From: JBCBWG01 sp964579305
GTDB taxonomy: Bacteria; Pseudomonadota; Alphaproteobacteria; Rhizobiales; Hyphomicrobiaceae
Direction of reading: 5' to 3'
Length of the DNA stretch: 16,427 nt
NCBI GenBank assembly: GCA_964579305.1
Contig: CAZOGY010000083.1
Span: 1-16,427 of the forward strand
The notes beneath the pieces are model-generated. The model was not told the origin of the DNA. It made no database searches and saw nothing but the letters and a program-made list of their open reading frames with translations. This document shows, piece after piece, positions 9,033 to 15,790 of this stretch (positions within the stretch are counted from its first letter, which is position 1; the number at the start of each line of letters is the position of its first letter). Position numbers and translations under genes: made by a program.

Positions 9033-10187
9033 TTATTCCGCTGGCGCCACGCCGGTGATCGTCGCCTGTCCCGCAAGCGGGGCAAAGGTGGCGGCGTCGG
9101 TCCCAGTCATCCAGGCCTGGGCGCCAAGCGCGAGCAGTTCGTCGAACAAAGCTTCGCGCCGGTGCGCGTCGAGATGAGCGGCGACCTCGTCCAGAAGCAG
9201 GATTGGCGGCCCCCGGTCGATGGCCGAAAGCGTGTCGCGCCCGGTTTGACCCCGCCTGCGCAGCATGTCCGCGTTCGCAAGAACGAGGCCGACCAGAAGC
9301 GCTTTCTGTTCGCCCGTCGAGCACAGCCGCGCCGGCATATCCTTTGGACCATGGCGCACGATCAGGTCGCTACGATGGGGCCCTTGCGTGGTGCGCCCTG
9401 CGGTGCGATCGCGCTCACGCAGCCGGGCGAGCTGTTCTGCGTAGGTATCCTCCACATCGACGGCGGCGGCTTCACCAAGCGCCTCCTCCAATGTGCCTTC
9501 AAGCTCGATGACCGCCCAGGGAAAGGGCGATGCGCCGCGTGTTTCCCGACGCTCGGTGATGGTTGCTTGGGCCATGGCGACGGCAGCGCGCCGGGCAGCC
9601 GCGATGGCAACGCCCGTTTCAGCCATGATGCGTTCTAAACCCGTAAACTGACCATCGCTGCGCACACCGTCCGATAAAAGCTTGTTGCGCTGCCTCATGG
9701 CGCGCTCAAACTGGCTGGCGCGCGTGCGATGTCCCGGATCAGAGCACAGCACAAGCCGGTCGAGAAAGCGGCGACGCTCGCTGGCAGGGCCGGTAAAAAG
9801 ACTGTCTTGCGCCGGCGTTAGCCAGATCATGTCGACGTAATCGGCAAGCACACCCGACCCCGACTGCGCAGCCCCATCAATCCGCACGATCCGGCCGCTC
9901 TGAGGCTCCTTCCCGCCAGCGGCCTGCCCGGTGCCAATCAAAAACACATCGCCATCCAGGTTGAGCTTGGCCGCAACGGCCCAGTCGCCGTGACCGCCAT
10001 GACGCGCAAGGTCTGGGTAGGAGGCCCGCCGCAACCCTTGCCCCGGTGCCGTCAAAGACACCGCTTCCAGAATATTCGTTTTGCCCGCGCCATTCGGACC
10101 CCAAAGGACGACAGGGTGCGGCCCGGCCGAAATCTGAACGTGCGCGTGATTGCGAAAGTTCGTCAGGCTCAGTGATTCGAGCCACAT
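9033..10187 (-). CDS. recF: DNA replication/repair protein RecF
   Basis: 384 aa. RecF is an SMC/ABC-like ATPase that, with RecO and RecR, loads RecA at single-strand gaps. The N-terminus MWLESLSLTNFRNH (1-14) is the usual RecF opening. Walker A is GPNGAGKTN (30-38). The DMIWLTPAQDSLFTGPASERRRFLDR region (start TPAQD) is the D-loop-adjacent block typical of RecF. The ABC signature is STGEQKALL (290-298) and Walker B is ILLLDE (329-334) followed by VAAHLD. The start is the ATG at 10187-10185, because RecF homology begins at its first residue; its ribosome site is weak (AGG about 10 nt away). A TTG at 10244 would add 19 basic residues and is less likely. It lies 130 bp after dnaN, on the same strand. 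Confidence 0.96.
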   Translation of the reverse strand: MWLESLSLTNFRNHAHVQISAGPHPVVLWGPNGAGKTNILEAVSLTAPGQGLRRASYPDLARHGGHGDWAVAAKLNLDGDVFLIGTGQAAGGKEPQSGRIVRIDGAAQSGSGVLADYVDMIWLTPAQDSLFTGPASERRRFLDRLVLCSDPGHRTRASQFERAMRQRNKLLSDGVRSDGQFTGLERIMAETGVAIAAARRAAVAMAQATITERRETRGASPFPWAVIELEGTLEEALGEAAAVDVEDTYAEQLARLRERDRTAGRTTQGPHRSDLIVRHGPKDMPARLCSTGEQKALLVGLVLANADMLRRRGQTGRDTLSAIDRGPPILLLDEVAAHLDAHRREALFDELLALGAQAWMTGTDAATFAPLAGQATITGVAPAE

Positions 10188-10317
10188 AAGCTGTGCCTGT
10201 GTTCGCTGACGTTTGCCTGTCGTGCGACGCCAACGCCTTATCAACGCGGTTGGTCATGTTCGCGCGCGCATGGCGGTGCGCCAAACCAACCACAAATGCA
10301 CGTCGACACGCCCGCGC

Positions 10318-11436
10318 TCAGACCCGCATGGGCATGAGGACATACAGCGCGCTGTCATCTTCCGTGTCGCGGACGACCGTTGGCGATGCCGGATCCGCCA
10401 ACAGGAACAGCGCATTGTCGCCGTCCAACTGCCCTGAAATATCAAGCAGATATCGTGCGTTGAAGCCAATTTCCAAAGGCTCGGCCGCGTACTCGACATC
10501 GAACTCTTCCGTCGCGCTGCCACCTTCGGTGTTATTGACAGACAACACCAGTGTATCTGGGCCAAGCGCCAGTTTCACAGCGCGGCCGCGCTCGCTTGAA
10601 ATCGTCGACACACGGTCAACGGCGCCCATGAAGACCGCGTTGGAGACGCGCATCGACTTATCGTTGTTGCGCGGGATGACCCGACCGTAGTCGGGGAACG
10701 TCCCGTCGATGAGCTTTGAGGTCAAAACCACGCTGCCCAGGTCGAACCGCACCTTGGTATCGGACACGCCGACCGTGACCTCGTTCGTCGTGTCGTCGAG
10801 CAGCCGATGCAGTTCCTGAACGGTTTTGCGCGGGATGATCACGCCCGGCATGTCAGCCGCCCCCTCCGGCATGGCCAAATCAAATTGAGCCAGCCTGTGC
10901 CCATCGGTTGCGACCGCGCGCAGGACGGACCGGCCATCTTCCGTGGCAACGTGAAAGTAAATGCCGTTCAGGTAGTAGCGCGTTTCTTCCGTCGATATGG
11001 CAAACCGCGTTTTTTCAATCATGCGGCGCAGATCATGCGCGGCCATCGTGAACGAATGCGTCATGTCGCCTGCAGCGATATCGGGAAAATCATCAGGCGG
11101 CTGCGTCTGAAGCGCAAAGCGAGACTGGCCTGATGTGACGGTCACGCGCTCCCGCTCGGGATCCCGCGCCAGGGAGACTTGCGCCCCGTCAGGCAACTTG
11201 CGCGCGATGTCGTGGATCATGTGCGCTGGGACCGTCACGGCGCCAGGCGTGCTGCAGTCGGCCGGCGCCTGTTCGACGACTTCGCGTTCCAGGTCGGTTG
11301 CCTTGAGTTGCAGACCCGCCTCGCTTGCCGACAACAGCACGTTGGAAAGGATCGGGATTGTCGTCCGGCGTTCGACGACACTGGTGACATGGCCGAGCGC
11401 CTTGAGCAGATCACCTCTTTCGATCACGAGCTGCAT
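10318..11436 (-). CDS. dnaN: DNA polymerase III beta subunit (sliding clamp)
   Basis: 372 aa, the standard length. The clamp is a dimer of three-domain subunits that tethers DNA polymerase III and other repair and mismatch proteins to DNA. Recognisable blocks are VVERRTTIPILSNVLL (20-35), the loop LKATDLE (44-50), FALQTQPPDDFPDI (106-119), MIEKTRFAISTEETRYYLNGIYF (about 139-161), VATDGHRLA (about 174-182), and the C-terminal MPMRV end, which forms part of the clamp-binding cleft. The start is the ATG at 11436-11434, with GGAG 5 nt upstream, so translation is probably efficient. It is separated from dnaA by an unusually long 388-bp gap that could contain its own promoter. Confidence 0.98.
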   Translation of the reverse strand: MQLVIERGDLLKALGHVTSVVERRTTIPILSNVLLSASEAGLQLKATDLEREVVEQAPADCSTPGAVTVPAHMIHDIARKLPDGAQVSLARDPERERVTVTSGQSRFALQTQPPDDFPDIAAGDMTHSFTMAAHDLRRMIEKTRFAISTEETRYYLNGIYFHVATEDGRSVLRAVATDGHRLAQFDLAMPEGAADMPGVIIPRKTVQELHRLLDDTTNEVTVGVSDTKVRFDLGSVVLTSKLIDGTFPDYGRVIPRNNDKSMRVSNAVFMGAVDRVSTISSERGRAVKLALGPDTLVLSVNNTEGGSATEEFDVEYAAEPLEIGFNARYLLDISGQLDGDNALFLLADPASPTVVRDTEDDSALYVLMPMRV

Positions 11437-11824
11437 GTGCGCTCCATGCGTGGTTGTTGAGGGCCAAGGCCGCTGGCTTCAAGTGCGTCCAGGCGTAACC
11501 TCAGCCGCATGCCAAACGCAGCAGAGCCGACCCTGGGGCGCGCACATTGCCGATGTAGATGCGATTTGGCAAGGAAGCGCCCGCAGCCTGGCTTCGGCCT
11601 TCGGCAAAGGCTGTTGATTGTGGTCGTGGGAACCTGGCGCTGCCAGTATGTGGGGCGCGAAGGCTTCACGCACCAGAGCCGGTTAGGTTGGCCGCGACGC
11701 AAACGCAAACAGGGGCGATGAGCGCCCCCGCAGATTTGTTGCCGCGCCGGCGGCACCCGCTATCGCACGATGGACGCAAGCCGTTCGCGTCCACCCGCAT
11801 CGCCACCGGCTCTTGCGATTGGTG
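11437..11824. other. dnaA-dnaN intergenic gap
   Basis: This 388-bp stretch has no convincing gene; the short readings seen on either strand lack ribosome sites and recognisable motifs. It contains one GC-rich stem-loop (11712-11728) that could end dnaA transcription. I could not find a clear -35/-10 pair for dnaN, although the GGAG just before its ATG is good. The gap makes separate regulation of dnaN and dnaA likely. Confidence 0.5.
11712..11728 (-). terminator. Candidate dnaA terminator
   Basis: The stem GGGGCG (11712-11717) / CGCCCC (11723-11728) has a 5-nt loop. On the transcribed strand it is followed by TGTTTGCGTTTGCG, a mildly T-rich tail. It sits about 97 bp beyond the dnaA stop codon. 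Weak Rho-independent terminator at most. Confidence 0.35.
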
Positions 11825-13372
11825 TCAGCCGCCAATCGACTTCTTCAAGTCTTCCAGCTCTTCGCGCAGCCGCGGATTGTCAGACAACGCGTTGTCGATT
11901 TTTCGGATCGCATGCAACACAGTCGTGTGATCACGATTGCCGAACCGCCGACCGATTTCAGGCAGCGACCGCGCCGTCATCTGCTTGGCCAGATACATGC
12001 CGATCTGCCGTGGCCAGACAATTGAACGATGCCTGCGCTGCGAAAGGATATCGCTGCGCGACACGCCATAATGCCGCGAGATCACCTTCAGGATATCCTC
12101 AATCCGGATGCGCCGCGGCTCCATCCCATAGATCAAATCGCGGATCATGCTCTGGGCGAGTTCGAGCGTGATTGGTGCACGCATGCACTGCCACTGCGCA
12201 TGCAGCTTCGTTGCCGCTCCTTCAAGCTCCCGGCCACTCTCCGTCAAGCGTTCAGCCAGAAGCTCGATCACTTCTCGGGGAACCTGGAAGGAGGGATCAT
12301 GCAGGCGCTTTTCTTCGATGCGGCGCTCAAGGATCCCTGAACGCAGTTCGAAGTCCGGTGCCGCCAACTCCACCACAAGACCCCGCTGGAGCCGCGAACG
12401 CATGCGTTCGGCGAGCGTGTCGATCGCCTGCGGAGCCCGTGACGAGGCGACCACCAATTGCCGTCCGCCGTCCAGCAACGCATTCACGATGTGGTCGAAT
12501 TCCTGCTCGGTCGCTTGGCCATGCAGAAACTCCAGATCATCGATCAACAACACGTCCACCGAGCGCAATCGCTCTTTGAACGCCATGGCGTCCTTGGCCT
12601 GCAAAGCCTCCACGAACTCATACCGGAAGCGTTCGGCAGTCAGGTAGATCAAGTTGGCTTGCGGATGCCGGCGCCGTACTTCCCATGCGATCGCATGCAG
12701 AAGATGGGTTTTGCCAAGTCCGACCGATGCGTGGATGCAAAGCGGATTAAACCCTGATGCATCGCTAAAGAGCGTCTCAGCAACCTGAGTTGCCGCGGCG
12801 TGCGCCATACGGTTCGCCGGTCCGACGACGAACGTGTCGAACGTCAGACGTGGATCCAGTGGCGAACCCGGCAATCCGCTTGGCGGTGCCATCGGCGCCG
12901 TAACTGGAGAGCGGCCGCCCGTCGATCCACCAGCCCCGCCCGACTGGGGTTGAGCCTCGGCTTCGACGGCAACGGCGGCCGTCGCTGCCCGTGGCGGCGT
13001 GTGTTGGCGCACCGATACTTCGACCGCCTCGACCTCCGGGAATTCAGTTTGGCAACAAGCCAGGAGATCATCCTGATAGTGCGACTGAATCCAGTTGCGC
13101 AGAAATTTCACCGGCACGGACGCATGCATGGTCGTGTCGACGATGCTTTCGAACTCAAGCGCATTGAACCAGCTTGAGAACACTTCTTCGCCAAGGCGCG
13201 TGCGCAAATACGCACGAATACGTGCAGTTTGACGGCTCGACAATTTGGGGACCCCGTCCGCGTCCGCGTCGTCCCCATGCGAGCCACCGGCCGCGGCCGG
13301 TAATGCTGCTGCCCGCACTGGGAATTCCCCGTCCGCGCACCCCGTCGCTAGTTCCTGTTTTTGAAAGGTCAA
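11825..13372 (-). CDS. dnaA: Chromosomal replication initiator protein DnaA
   Basis: 515 aa from a TTG start. DnaA binds DnaA boxes, melts the origin and loads helicase. Domain I is about 44-125 (RLGEEVFSSWFNALEFESI at 59-77, KFLRNWIQSHY at 89-99). Domain II is a Gly/Pro/Ala-rich linker, about 125-172. The AAA+ domain has Walker A HASVGLGKTH (214-223), Walker B VDVLLIDDLEFL (272-283) and the Arg-rich segment AERMRSRLQRG (321-331). Domain IV carries HYGVSRSDILSQRRHRSIVWPRQ (434-456) and the DNA-binding signature LPEIGRRFGNRDHTTVLHAI (470-489). The first Walker A Gly is Ala215, as I recall for several alphaproteobacterial DnaAs. The TTG at 13372-13370 has GGGAG about 10 nt upstream; a GTG at codon 19 is the alternative start. 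A hairpin lies just before the ribosome site. Confidence 0.97.
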   Translation of the reverse strand: MTFQKQELATGCADGEFPVRAAALPAAAGGSHGDDADADGVPKLSSRQTARIRAYLRTRLGEEVFSSWFNALEFESIVDTTMHASVPVKFLRNWIQSHYQDDLLACCQTEFPEVEAVEVSVRQHTPPRAATAAVAVEAEAQPQSGGAGGSTGGRSPVTAPMAPPSGLPGSPLDPRLTFDTFVVGPANRMAHAAATQVAETLFSDASGFNPLCIHASVGLGKTHLLHAIAWEVRRRHPQANLIYLTAERFRYEFVEALQAKDAMAFKERLRSVDVLLIDDLEFLHGQATEQEFDHIVNALLDGGRQLVVASSRAPQAIDTLAERMRSRLQRGLVVELAAPDFELRSGILERRIEEKRLHDPSFQVPREVIELLAERLTESGRELEGAATKLHAQWQCMRAPITLELAQSMIRDLIYGMEPRRIRIEDILKVISRHYGVSRSDILSQRRHRSIVWPRQIGMYLAKQMTARSLPEIGRRFGNRDHTTVLHAIRKIDNALSDNPRLREELEDLKKSIGG

Positions 13373-13393
13373 TTTCCCGCACTCCCTTCAAGC

Positions 13394-13422
13394 GCGAACA
13401 GACGACGCCCCTCGCTGTTCGC
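13394..13422 (-). promoter_or_regulatory. Inverted repeat in the dnaA leader, just before the ribosome site
   Basis: GCGAACAG (13394-13401) and CTGTTCGC (13415-13422) form a perfect 8-bp inverted repeat with a 13-nt spacer. In the dnaA mRNA the stem ends about 7 nt before the GGGAG ribosome site and 21 nt before the TTG start. It may act on RNA (control of initiation of translation) or on DNA (operator). Confidence 0.55.
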
Positions 13423-13450
13423 TGATTGAATTGGTCCAGACACACGTTTC

Positions 13451-13467
13451 CCGTTCGCCGCGAACGG
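13451..13467. promoter_or_regulatory. 17-bp odd palindrome upstream of dnaA
   Basis: CCGTTCGC - C - GCGAACGG is symmetric around a single base, about 80-95 bp upstream of the dnaA start. It shares the GTTCGC/GCGAAC core with the leader inverted repeat at 13394-13422. It could be an operator or a 7-bp hairpin with a 3-nt loop in the leader. Confidence 0.5.
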
Positions 13468-13587
13468 CGTTAGAAACAGCTGGCCAATCCGGAGATCGGC
13501 GCGTTCAAATCTCGGTTTTTCGAGTTTTAAGCCGCACCCATTTGCTGCGCTTTATGCGAATTACACACGCAAGAAGAATTGCGTATT

Positions 13588-13597
13588 TTGTGCACAA
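13588..13597. promoter_or_regulatory. Palindromic near-consensus DnaA box
   Basis: TTGTGCACAA is a perfect 10-bp palindrome. Read on either strand, TTGTGCACA differs from TTATNCACA at one position. It is about 215 bp upstream of the dnaA start and could serve autoregulation. Confidence 0.35.
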
Positions 13598-13760
13598 GGA
13601 GCAGCGGGAATCCAGGCCGGTGCGCGATACTGAAATTTACGGCGCGGATTCCGAACCAAGCGATCTGCATTTGCCGAACGCTGGAGAAGCCGAACAGCGA
13701 ACGGCGCGAAAGCGCGCATGTCGTATGTTCGGGAGGACCTTTCCCAGCAGCCGTACACAA

Positions 13761-13777
13761 GCGTGCCAATGGCACGC
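13761..13777. repeat. 17-bp hairpin-forming inverted repeat
   Basis: GCGTGCC (13761-13767) and GGCACGC (13771-13777) are perfectly complementary around AAT. It lies in the noncoding region upstream of dnaA; no binding protein can be assigned. Confidence 0.5.
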
Positions 13778-13844
13778 ACGCGATCGCCGATACGACGCAT
13801 TCGTGGTACTAAGCGACTGGAAAACTTTGAATATAATCCGGACT

Positions 13845-13856
13845 TGAACGCGTTCA
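13845..13856. repeat. Perfect 12-bp palindrome TGAACGCGTTCA
   Basis: Self-complementary with no central base, in the noncoding region upstream of dnaA. It resembles a dyad operator site. It does not have the GTTC-N7-GTTC spacing of alphaproteobacterial LexA boxes. Confidence 0.45.
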
Positions 13857-14084
13857 GCCATGGCTGCGCGTCACTCACCCCGCAACTAGATGACCCCACG
13901 TGACCCTCTCTCACTACCGACGCAGCACCACCACCCAGTGCGCGCAGACATGTGTACTGCGATCAATACGGACGTTTGCCCTCTACCGCATGATCGCTTC
14001 GCGTCAGGCCACGAATTGGGTGCCGCCCAGTGACCGTCCCGCTTGTGGAAGACCTATCGGAATGTGAAGAACTTCGCAAGGTGG

Positions 14085-14099
14085 TTAAGCGAGTATGAA
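14085..14099 (+). promoter_or_regulatory. CtrA-like site TTAA-N7-TGAA
   Basis: One mismatch from the CtrA consensus TTAA-N7-TTAA. Two GANTC sites (14154-14158, 14170-14174) and the consensus DnaA box (14213-14221) lie within 130 bp, which is the kind of grouping seen in cell-cycle-controlled alphaproteobacterial origins. Confidence 0.35.
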
Positions 14100-14212
14100 T
14101 TTGCGTTCGGCAAGGCTGAAACCGGTAGTGATTTGGTAACGCTTAAAAAACGAGAATCACCTGGTATCGGAATCACACACCAAGAAAGTTTGTTTGGCTG
14201 CCGCCTTGCACC

Positions 14213-14221
14213 TGTGGATAA
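14213..14221 (-). promoter_or_regulatory. Consensus DnaA box
   Basis: TGTGGATAA on the plus strand is the exact complement of TTATCCACA. It lies about 0.84 kb upstream of dnaA and about 0.38 kb beyond the rpsT stop codon. Confidence 0.7.
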
Positions 14222-14309
14222 AGTGTTCCCGCGATGTTTTGTTGGCACCAGTATTTGTTCTATGCAGACCGGAGCTCAGTTAGAATAATTGTGCGTTTTT
14301 TGGGACGCT

Positions 14310-14328
14310 CAATTCAAATTGTCAATTG
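14310..14328. repeat. Interleaved CAATT/AATTG repeats in an AT-rich patch
   Basis: CAATT, AATTG, CAATTG follow one another, so AATTG-T-CAATT (14317-14327) is a perfect odd palindrome and the preceding CAATTCAAATTG is an imperfect one. Possible unwinding or protein-binding site near the candidate DnaA box. Confidence 0.4.
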
Positions 14329-14432
14329 GGATTGGTTGGTGCAGCGGGCGCAAAGCCGCCATAACGCAGGTGCAGTGCGTCACTGTTGTTGTCGAGAGGT
14401 TTGCATGTGAAAAGAATGTTGGAACACGGCGC

Positions 14433-14463
14433 ATTTGAATATGCGGATTGAAAACATTCAAAT
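14433..14463. repeat. AT-rich 8-bp inverted repeat
   Basis: ATTTGAAT (14433-14440) and ATTCAAAT (14456-14463) are perfectly complementary with a 15-nt spacer, followed by an A-rich run (AAAGTAAAAC). It lies between the rpsT stop and the DnaA box. Too AT-rich for a normal terminator; possible operator or easily melted site. Confidence 0.5.
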
Positions 14464-14604
14464 AAAGTAAAACGAACAGTGCACTTCGCCGCGGCAGAGC
14501 TCTTCTGACCGCGACATCTACTGTTCGATATAGGTAATGTGTAGTGGTCGTCCCGCGCCAGGCGCGGCGCGCGATGCCAATGGTCAAGCAGCGCGCGGAA
14601 GTGT

Positions 14605-14883
14605 TCAGGCGGAGGCCGCAGCCGACATTGATTTCAGGCGCTGGGCCAGGCGAGAGACTTTCCGGCTTGCAGCGCGCGCGTGCACGATGCCCTTTTGCCC
14701 GGCACGGATGATCACTGGCTGTGCCGACTTGAAGGCCGCCAACGCAGCCTCTTGGTTGCCAGACGCAATCGCCTCTTCGACCTTGCGGACTTCGCTGCGC
14801 ATGGCGGTGCGGCGCATCTTGTTCATCGCGGTGCGACGCTCAATCTGGCGCACGGCTTTCTTTGCTGACTTCGTATTGGCCAT
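14605..14883 (-). CDS. rpsT: 30S ribosomal protein S20
   Basis: 92 aa, normal size for S20, a small helical protein that binds 16S rRNA early in 30S assembly. The N-terminus MANTKSAKKAVRQIERR is the standard S20 opening. The Lys/Arg-rich helix with NKMRRTAMRSEVRKVEEAI (21-39), then KGIVHARAASRKVSRLAQR (about 64-82), also match. The start is the ATG at 14883-14881 with GAGGGA about 11-12 nt upstream. A good promoter with a leader of about 105 nt is seen upstream. It lies on the same strand as dnaA, 1.2 kb before it; rpsT next to dnaA is a common alphaproteobacterial arrangement. Confidence 0.97.
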   Translation of the reverse strand: MANTKSAKKAVRQIERRTAMNKMRRTAMRSEVRKVEEAIASGNQEAALAAFKSAQPVIIRAGQKGIVHARAASRKVSRLAQRLKSMSAAASA

Positions 14884-15187
14884 AGGCCGAATGTTCCCTC
14901 ACGGATCGGGGACGCAGTGCGCTCGCGCGCGGCGTCGATGCTTTGGACTGGGCAGTTGGCGGCAGTCTTCAGGCCGCCCATAACGTGGGACGCGTTGATA
15001 TGGGAGTTGTGACCCAAGGTCAACGCCTCAAGGCTGCCTATGATCCCGCGCGTCGCTTCCGTTGGTGCCGCCCACGCATCCGCGATAACTATAGCACGTA
15101 ACGAAACCGACACCGGTCGCAAGTAGACATCGCGAAAGAACACATCTTCGGCGAATTGTACGCACTGGCCTCGGGAAGGACACCACC
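14884..15187. other. Divergent promoter region of rpsT and the membrane protein pair
   Basis: This 304-bp gap has no gene. It carries the rpsT promoter (14995-15023) on the minus strand. On the plus strand TTGGTG followed 18 nt later by TAACTA, around 15060-15090, is a weak promoter candidate for the membrane protein pair. Confidence 0.5.
14995..15023 (-). promoter_or_regulatory. Sigma-70-type promoter for rpsT
   Basis: Read on the minus strand, TTGACC (15023-15018) is followed after exactly 17 nt by TATCAA (15000-14995). This is a good -35/-10 pair. Transcription would begin near 14988, giving an rpsT leader of about 105 nt. Confidence 0.6.
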
Positions 15188-15790
15188 ATGGTCGTTTGGA
15201 CGTTAAGCATCGGTTTCAGCGTCGCACTTCTAATCGTCACCGCCGCATCTCGAGGCTTGGATGTGTCCTATGCCTACATGCACATGGCCATCTCGGCCAT
15301 CATGGTCACCGTGATCACGATTTCGGCCCTGACGTCAGCCCGCCGCGAAGCCGAGCAGGGTCTCGGTCCAATCAAAATTTCTGCCGGGCTCGCCAAACAC
15401 ATGGGCCTTGTCTGGGCATGGGGCGCGCTCGCGCTTGCAGCGACGTATGCGACCGGCATCGTAAGCTGGAAGGAATGGCCAGGCTTTCTGTCAGCCTTTA
15501 CCTGCCTCGCCGGTCTGAGCTTGTTCATGGCGAACCGTCTGTCCGACGGCGAGAATGCCGAGACATGGTTTAAGGTGTCGCGGTGGATGGCGTTGGGCCA
15601 GATGATCGGGATGATCGTGGTGGTCCTCGGTCTTCTGCAGCAAGGCAAGATGACCCGTTTCCTGGAGACTCAGCCGCTGGGCTGGCAGGATTGGGCAGCC
15701 AATAACTACTTCTTCTTCGGCGCTATCGGGCTCGCTGTGATCAGCGCCTACGGCCTGCGTGCCGTGCCCGCCGAGACCAAAACGGCATGA
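15188..15790 (+). CDS. Multi-spanning membrane protein of unknown function, paralogue 1
   Basis: 200 aa. Hydrophobic segments near 3-20, 28-49, 72-92, 98-115, 131-150 and 172-190 suggest six membrane spans. I do not recognise a named family and see no catalytic motif. Distinct features are HMGLVWAWGALALAATYATG (71-90), the aromatic loop SWKEWPGF (93-100), and the terminal DWAANNYFFFGAIGLAVISA (168-187). GGAAGG lies 8 nt before the ATG, an excellent ribosome site. Its stop codon overlaps the start of the next gene in ATGA, so the two are co-translated. The next protein is clearly related in its membrane segments, so this is likely a tandem-duplicated pair forming a heteromer. It is divergent from rpsT across 304 bp. 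Function unknown. Confidence 0.85.
   Translation: MVVWTLSIGFSVALLIVTAASRGLDVSYAYMHMAISAIMVTVITISALTSARREAEQGLGPIKISAGLAKHMGLVWAWGALALAATYATGIVSWKEWPGFLSAFTCLAGLSLFMANRLSDGENAETWFKVSRWMALGQMIGMIVVVLGLLQQGKMTRFLETQPLGWQDWAANNYFFFGAIGLAVISAYGLRAVPAETKTA

Larger units (their letters stand above)
13373..14604. other. Candidate oriC / dnaA regulatory region
   Basis: This 1,232-bp stretch between dnaA and rpsT has no convincing gene. It contains one consensus DnaA box, TGTGGATAA (14213-14221), a one-mismatch box TGTGAAGAA (14063-14071), and the palindrome TTGTGCACAA (13588-13597), a one-mismatch box on both strands. A CtrA-like TTAA-N7-TGAA lies at 14085-14099. GANTC sites occur at 13609, 13648, 14154 and 14170 (first base, approximate for the first two). 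AT-richer parts lie at about 14281-14340 and 14433-14480. Several inverted repeats and many GTTCG/CGAAC words are present. This combination fits an alphaproteobacterial origin or a dnaA control region. One consensus box is few for an origin, and many relatives have oriC near hemE instead, so the call is tentative. Confidence 0.45.

Noticed and set aside
11509..11721. 70-codon reading frame in the dnaA-dnaN gap
   Set aside because: Arg-rich translation typical of chance frames in GC-rich DNA, with no ribosome site.
13832..13837. Exact TATAAT on the plus strand
   Set aside because: No acceptable -35 hexamer lies 16-18 bp upstream, and no gene follows in that direction.
13431..13847. 138-codon open reading frame on the plus strand upstream of dnaA
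   Set aside because: No ribosome site, low-complexity Arg/Thr-rich translation without motifs, and it runs across several dyads that look regulatory.
14043..14288. 81-codon reading frame in the candidate origin region
   Set aside because: No good ribosome site before the ATG, no recognisable motif, and it covers the DnaA box and the CtrA-like site.
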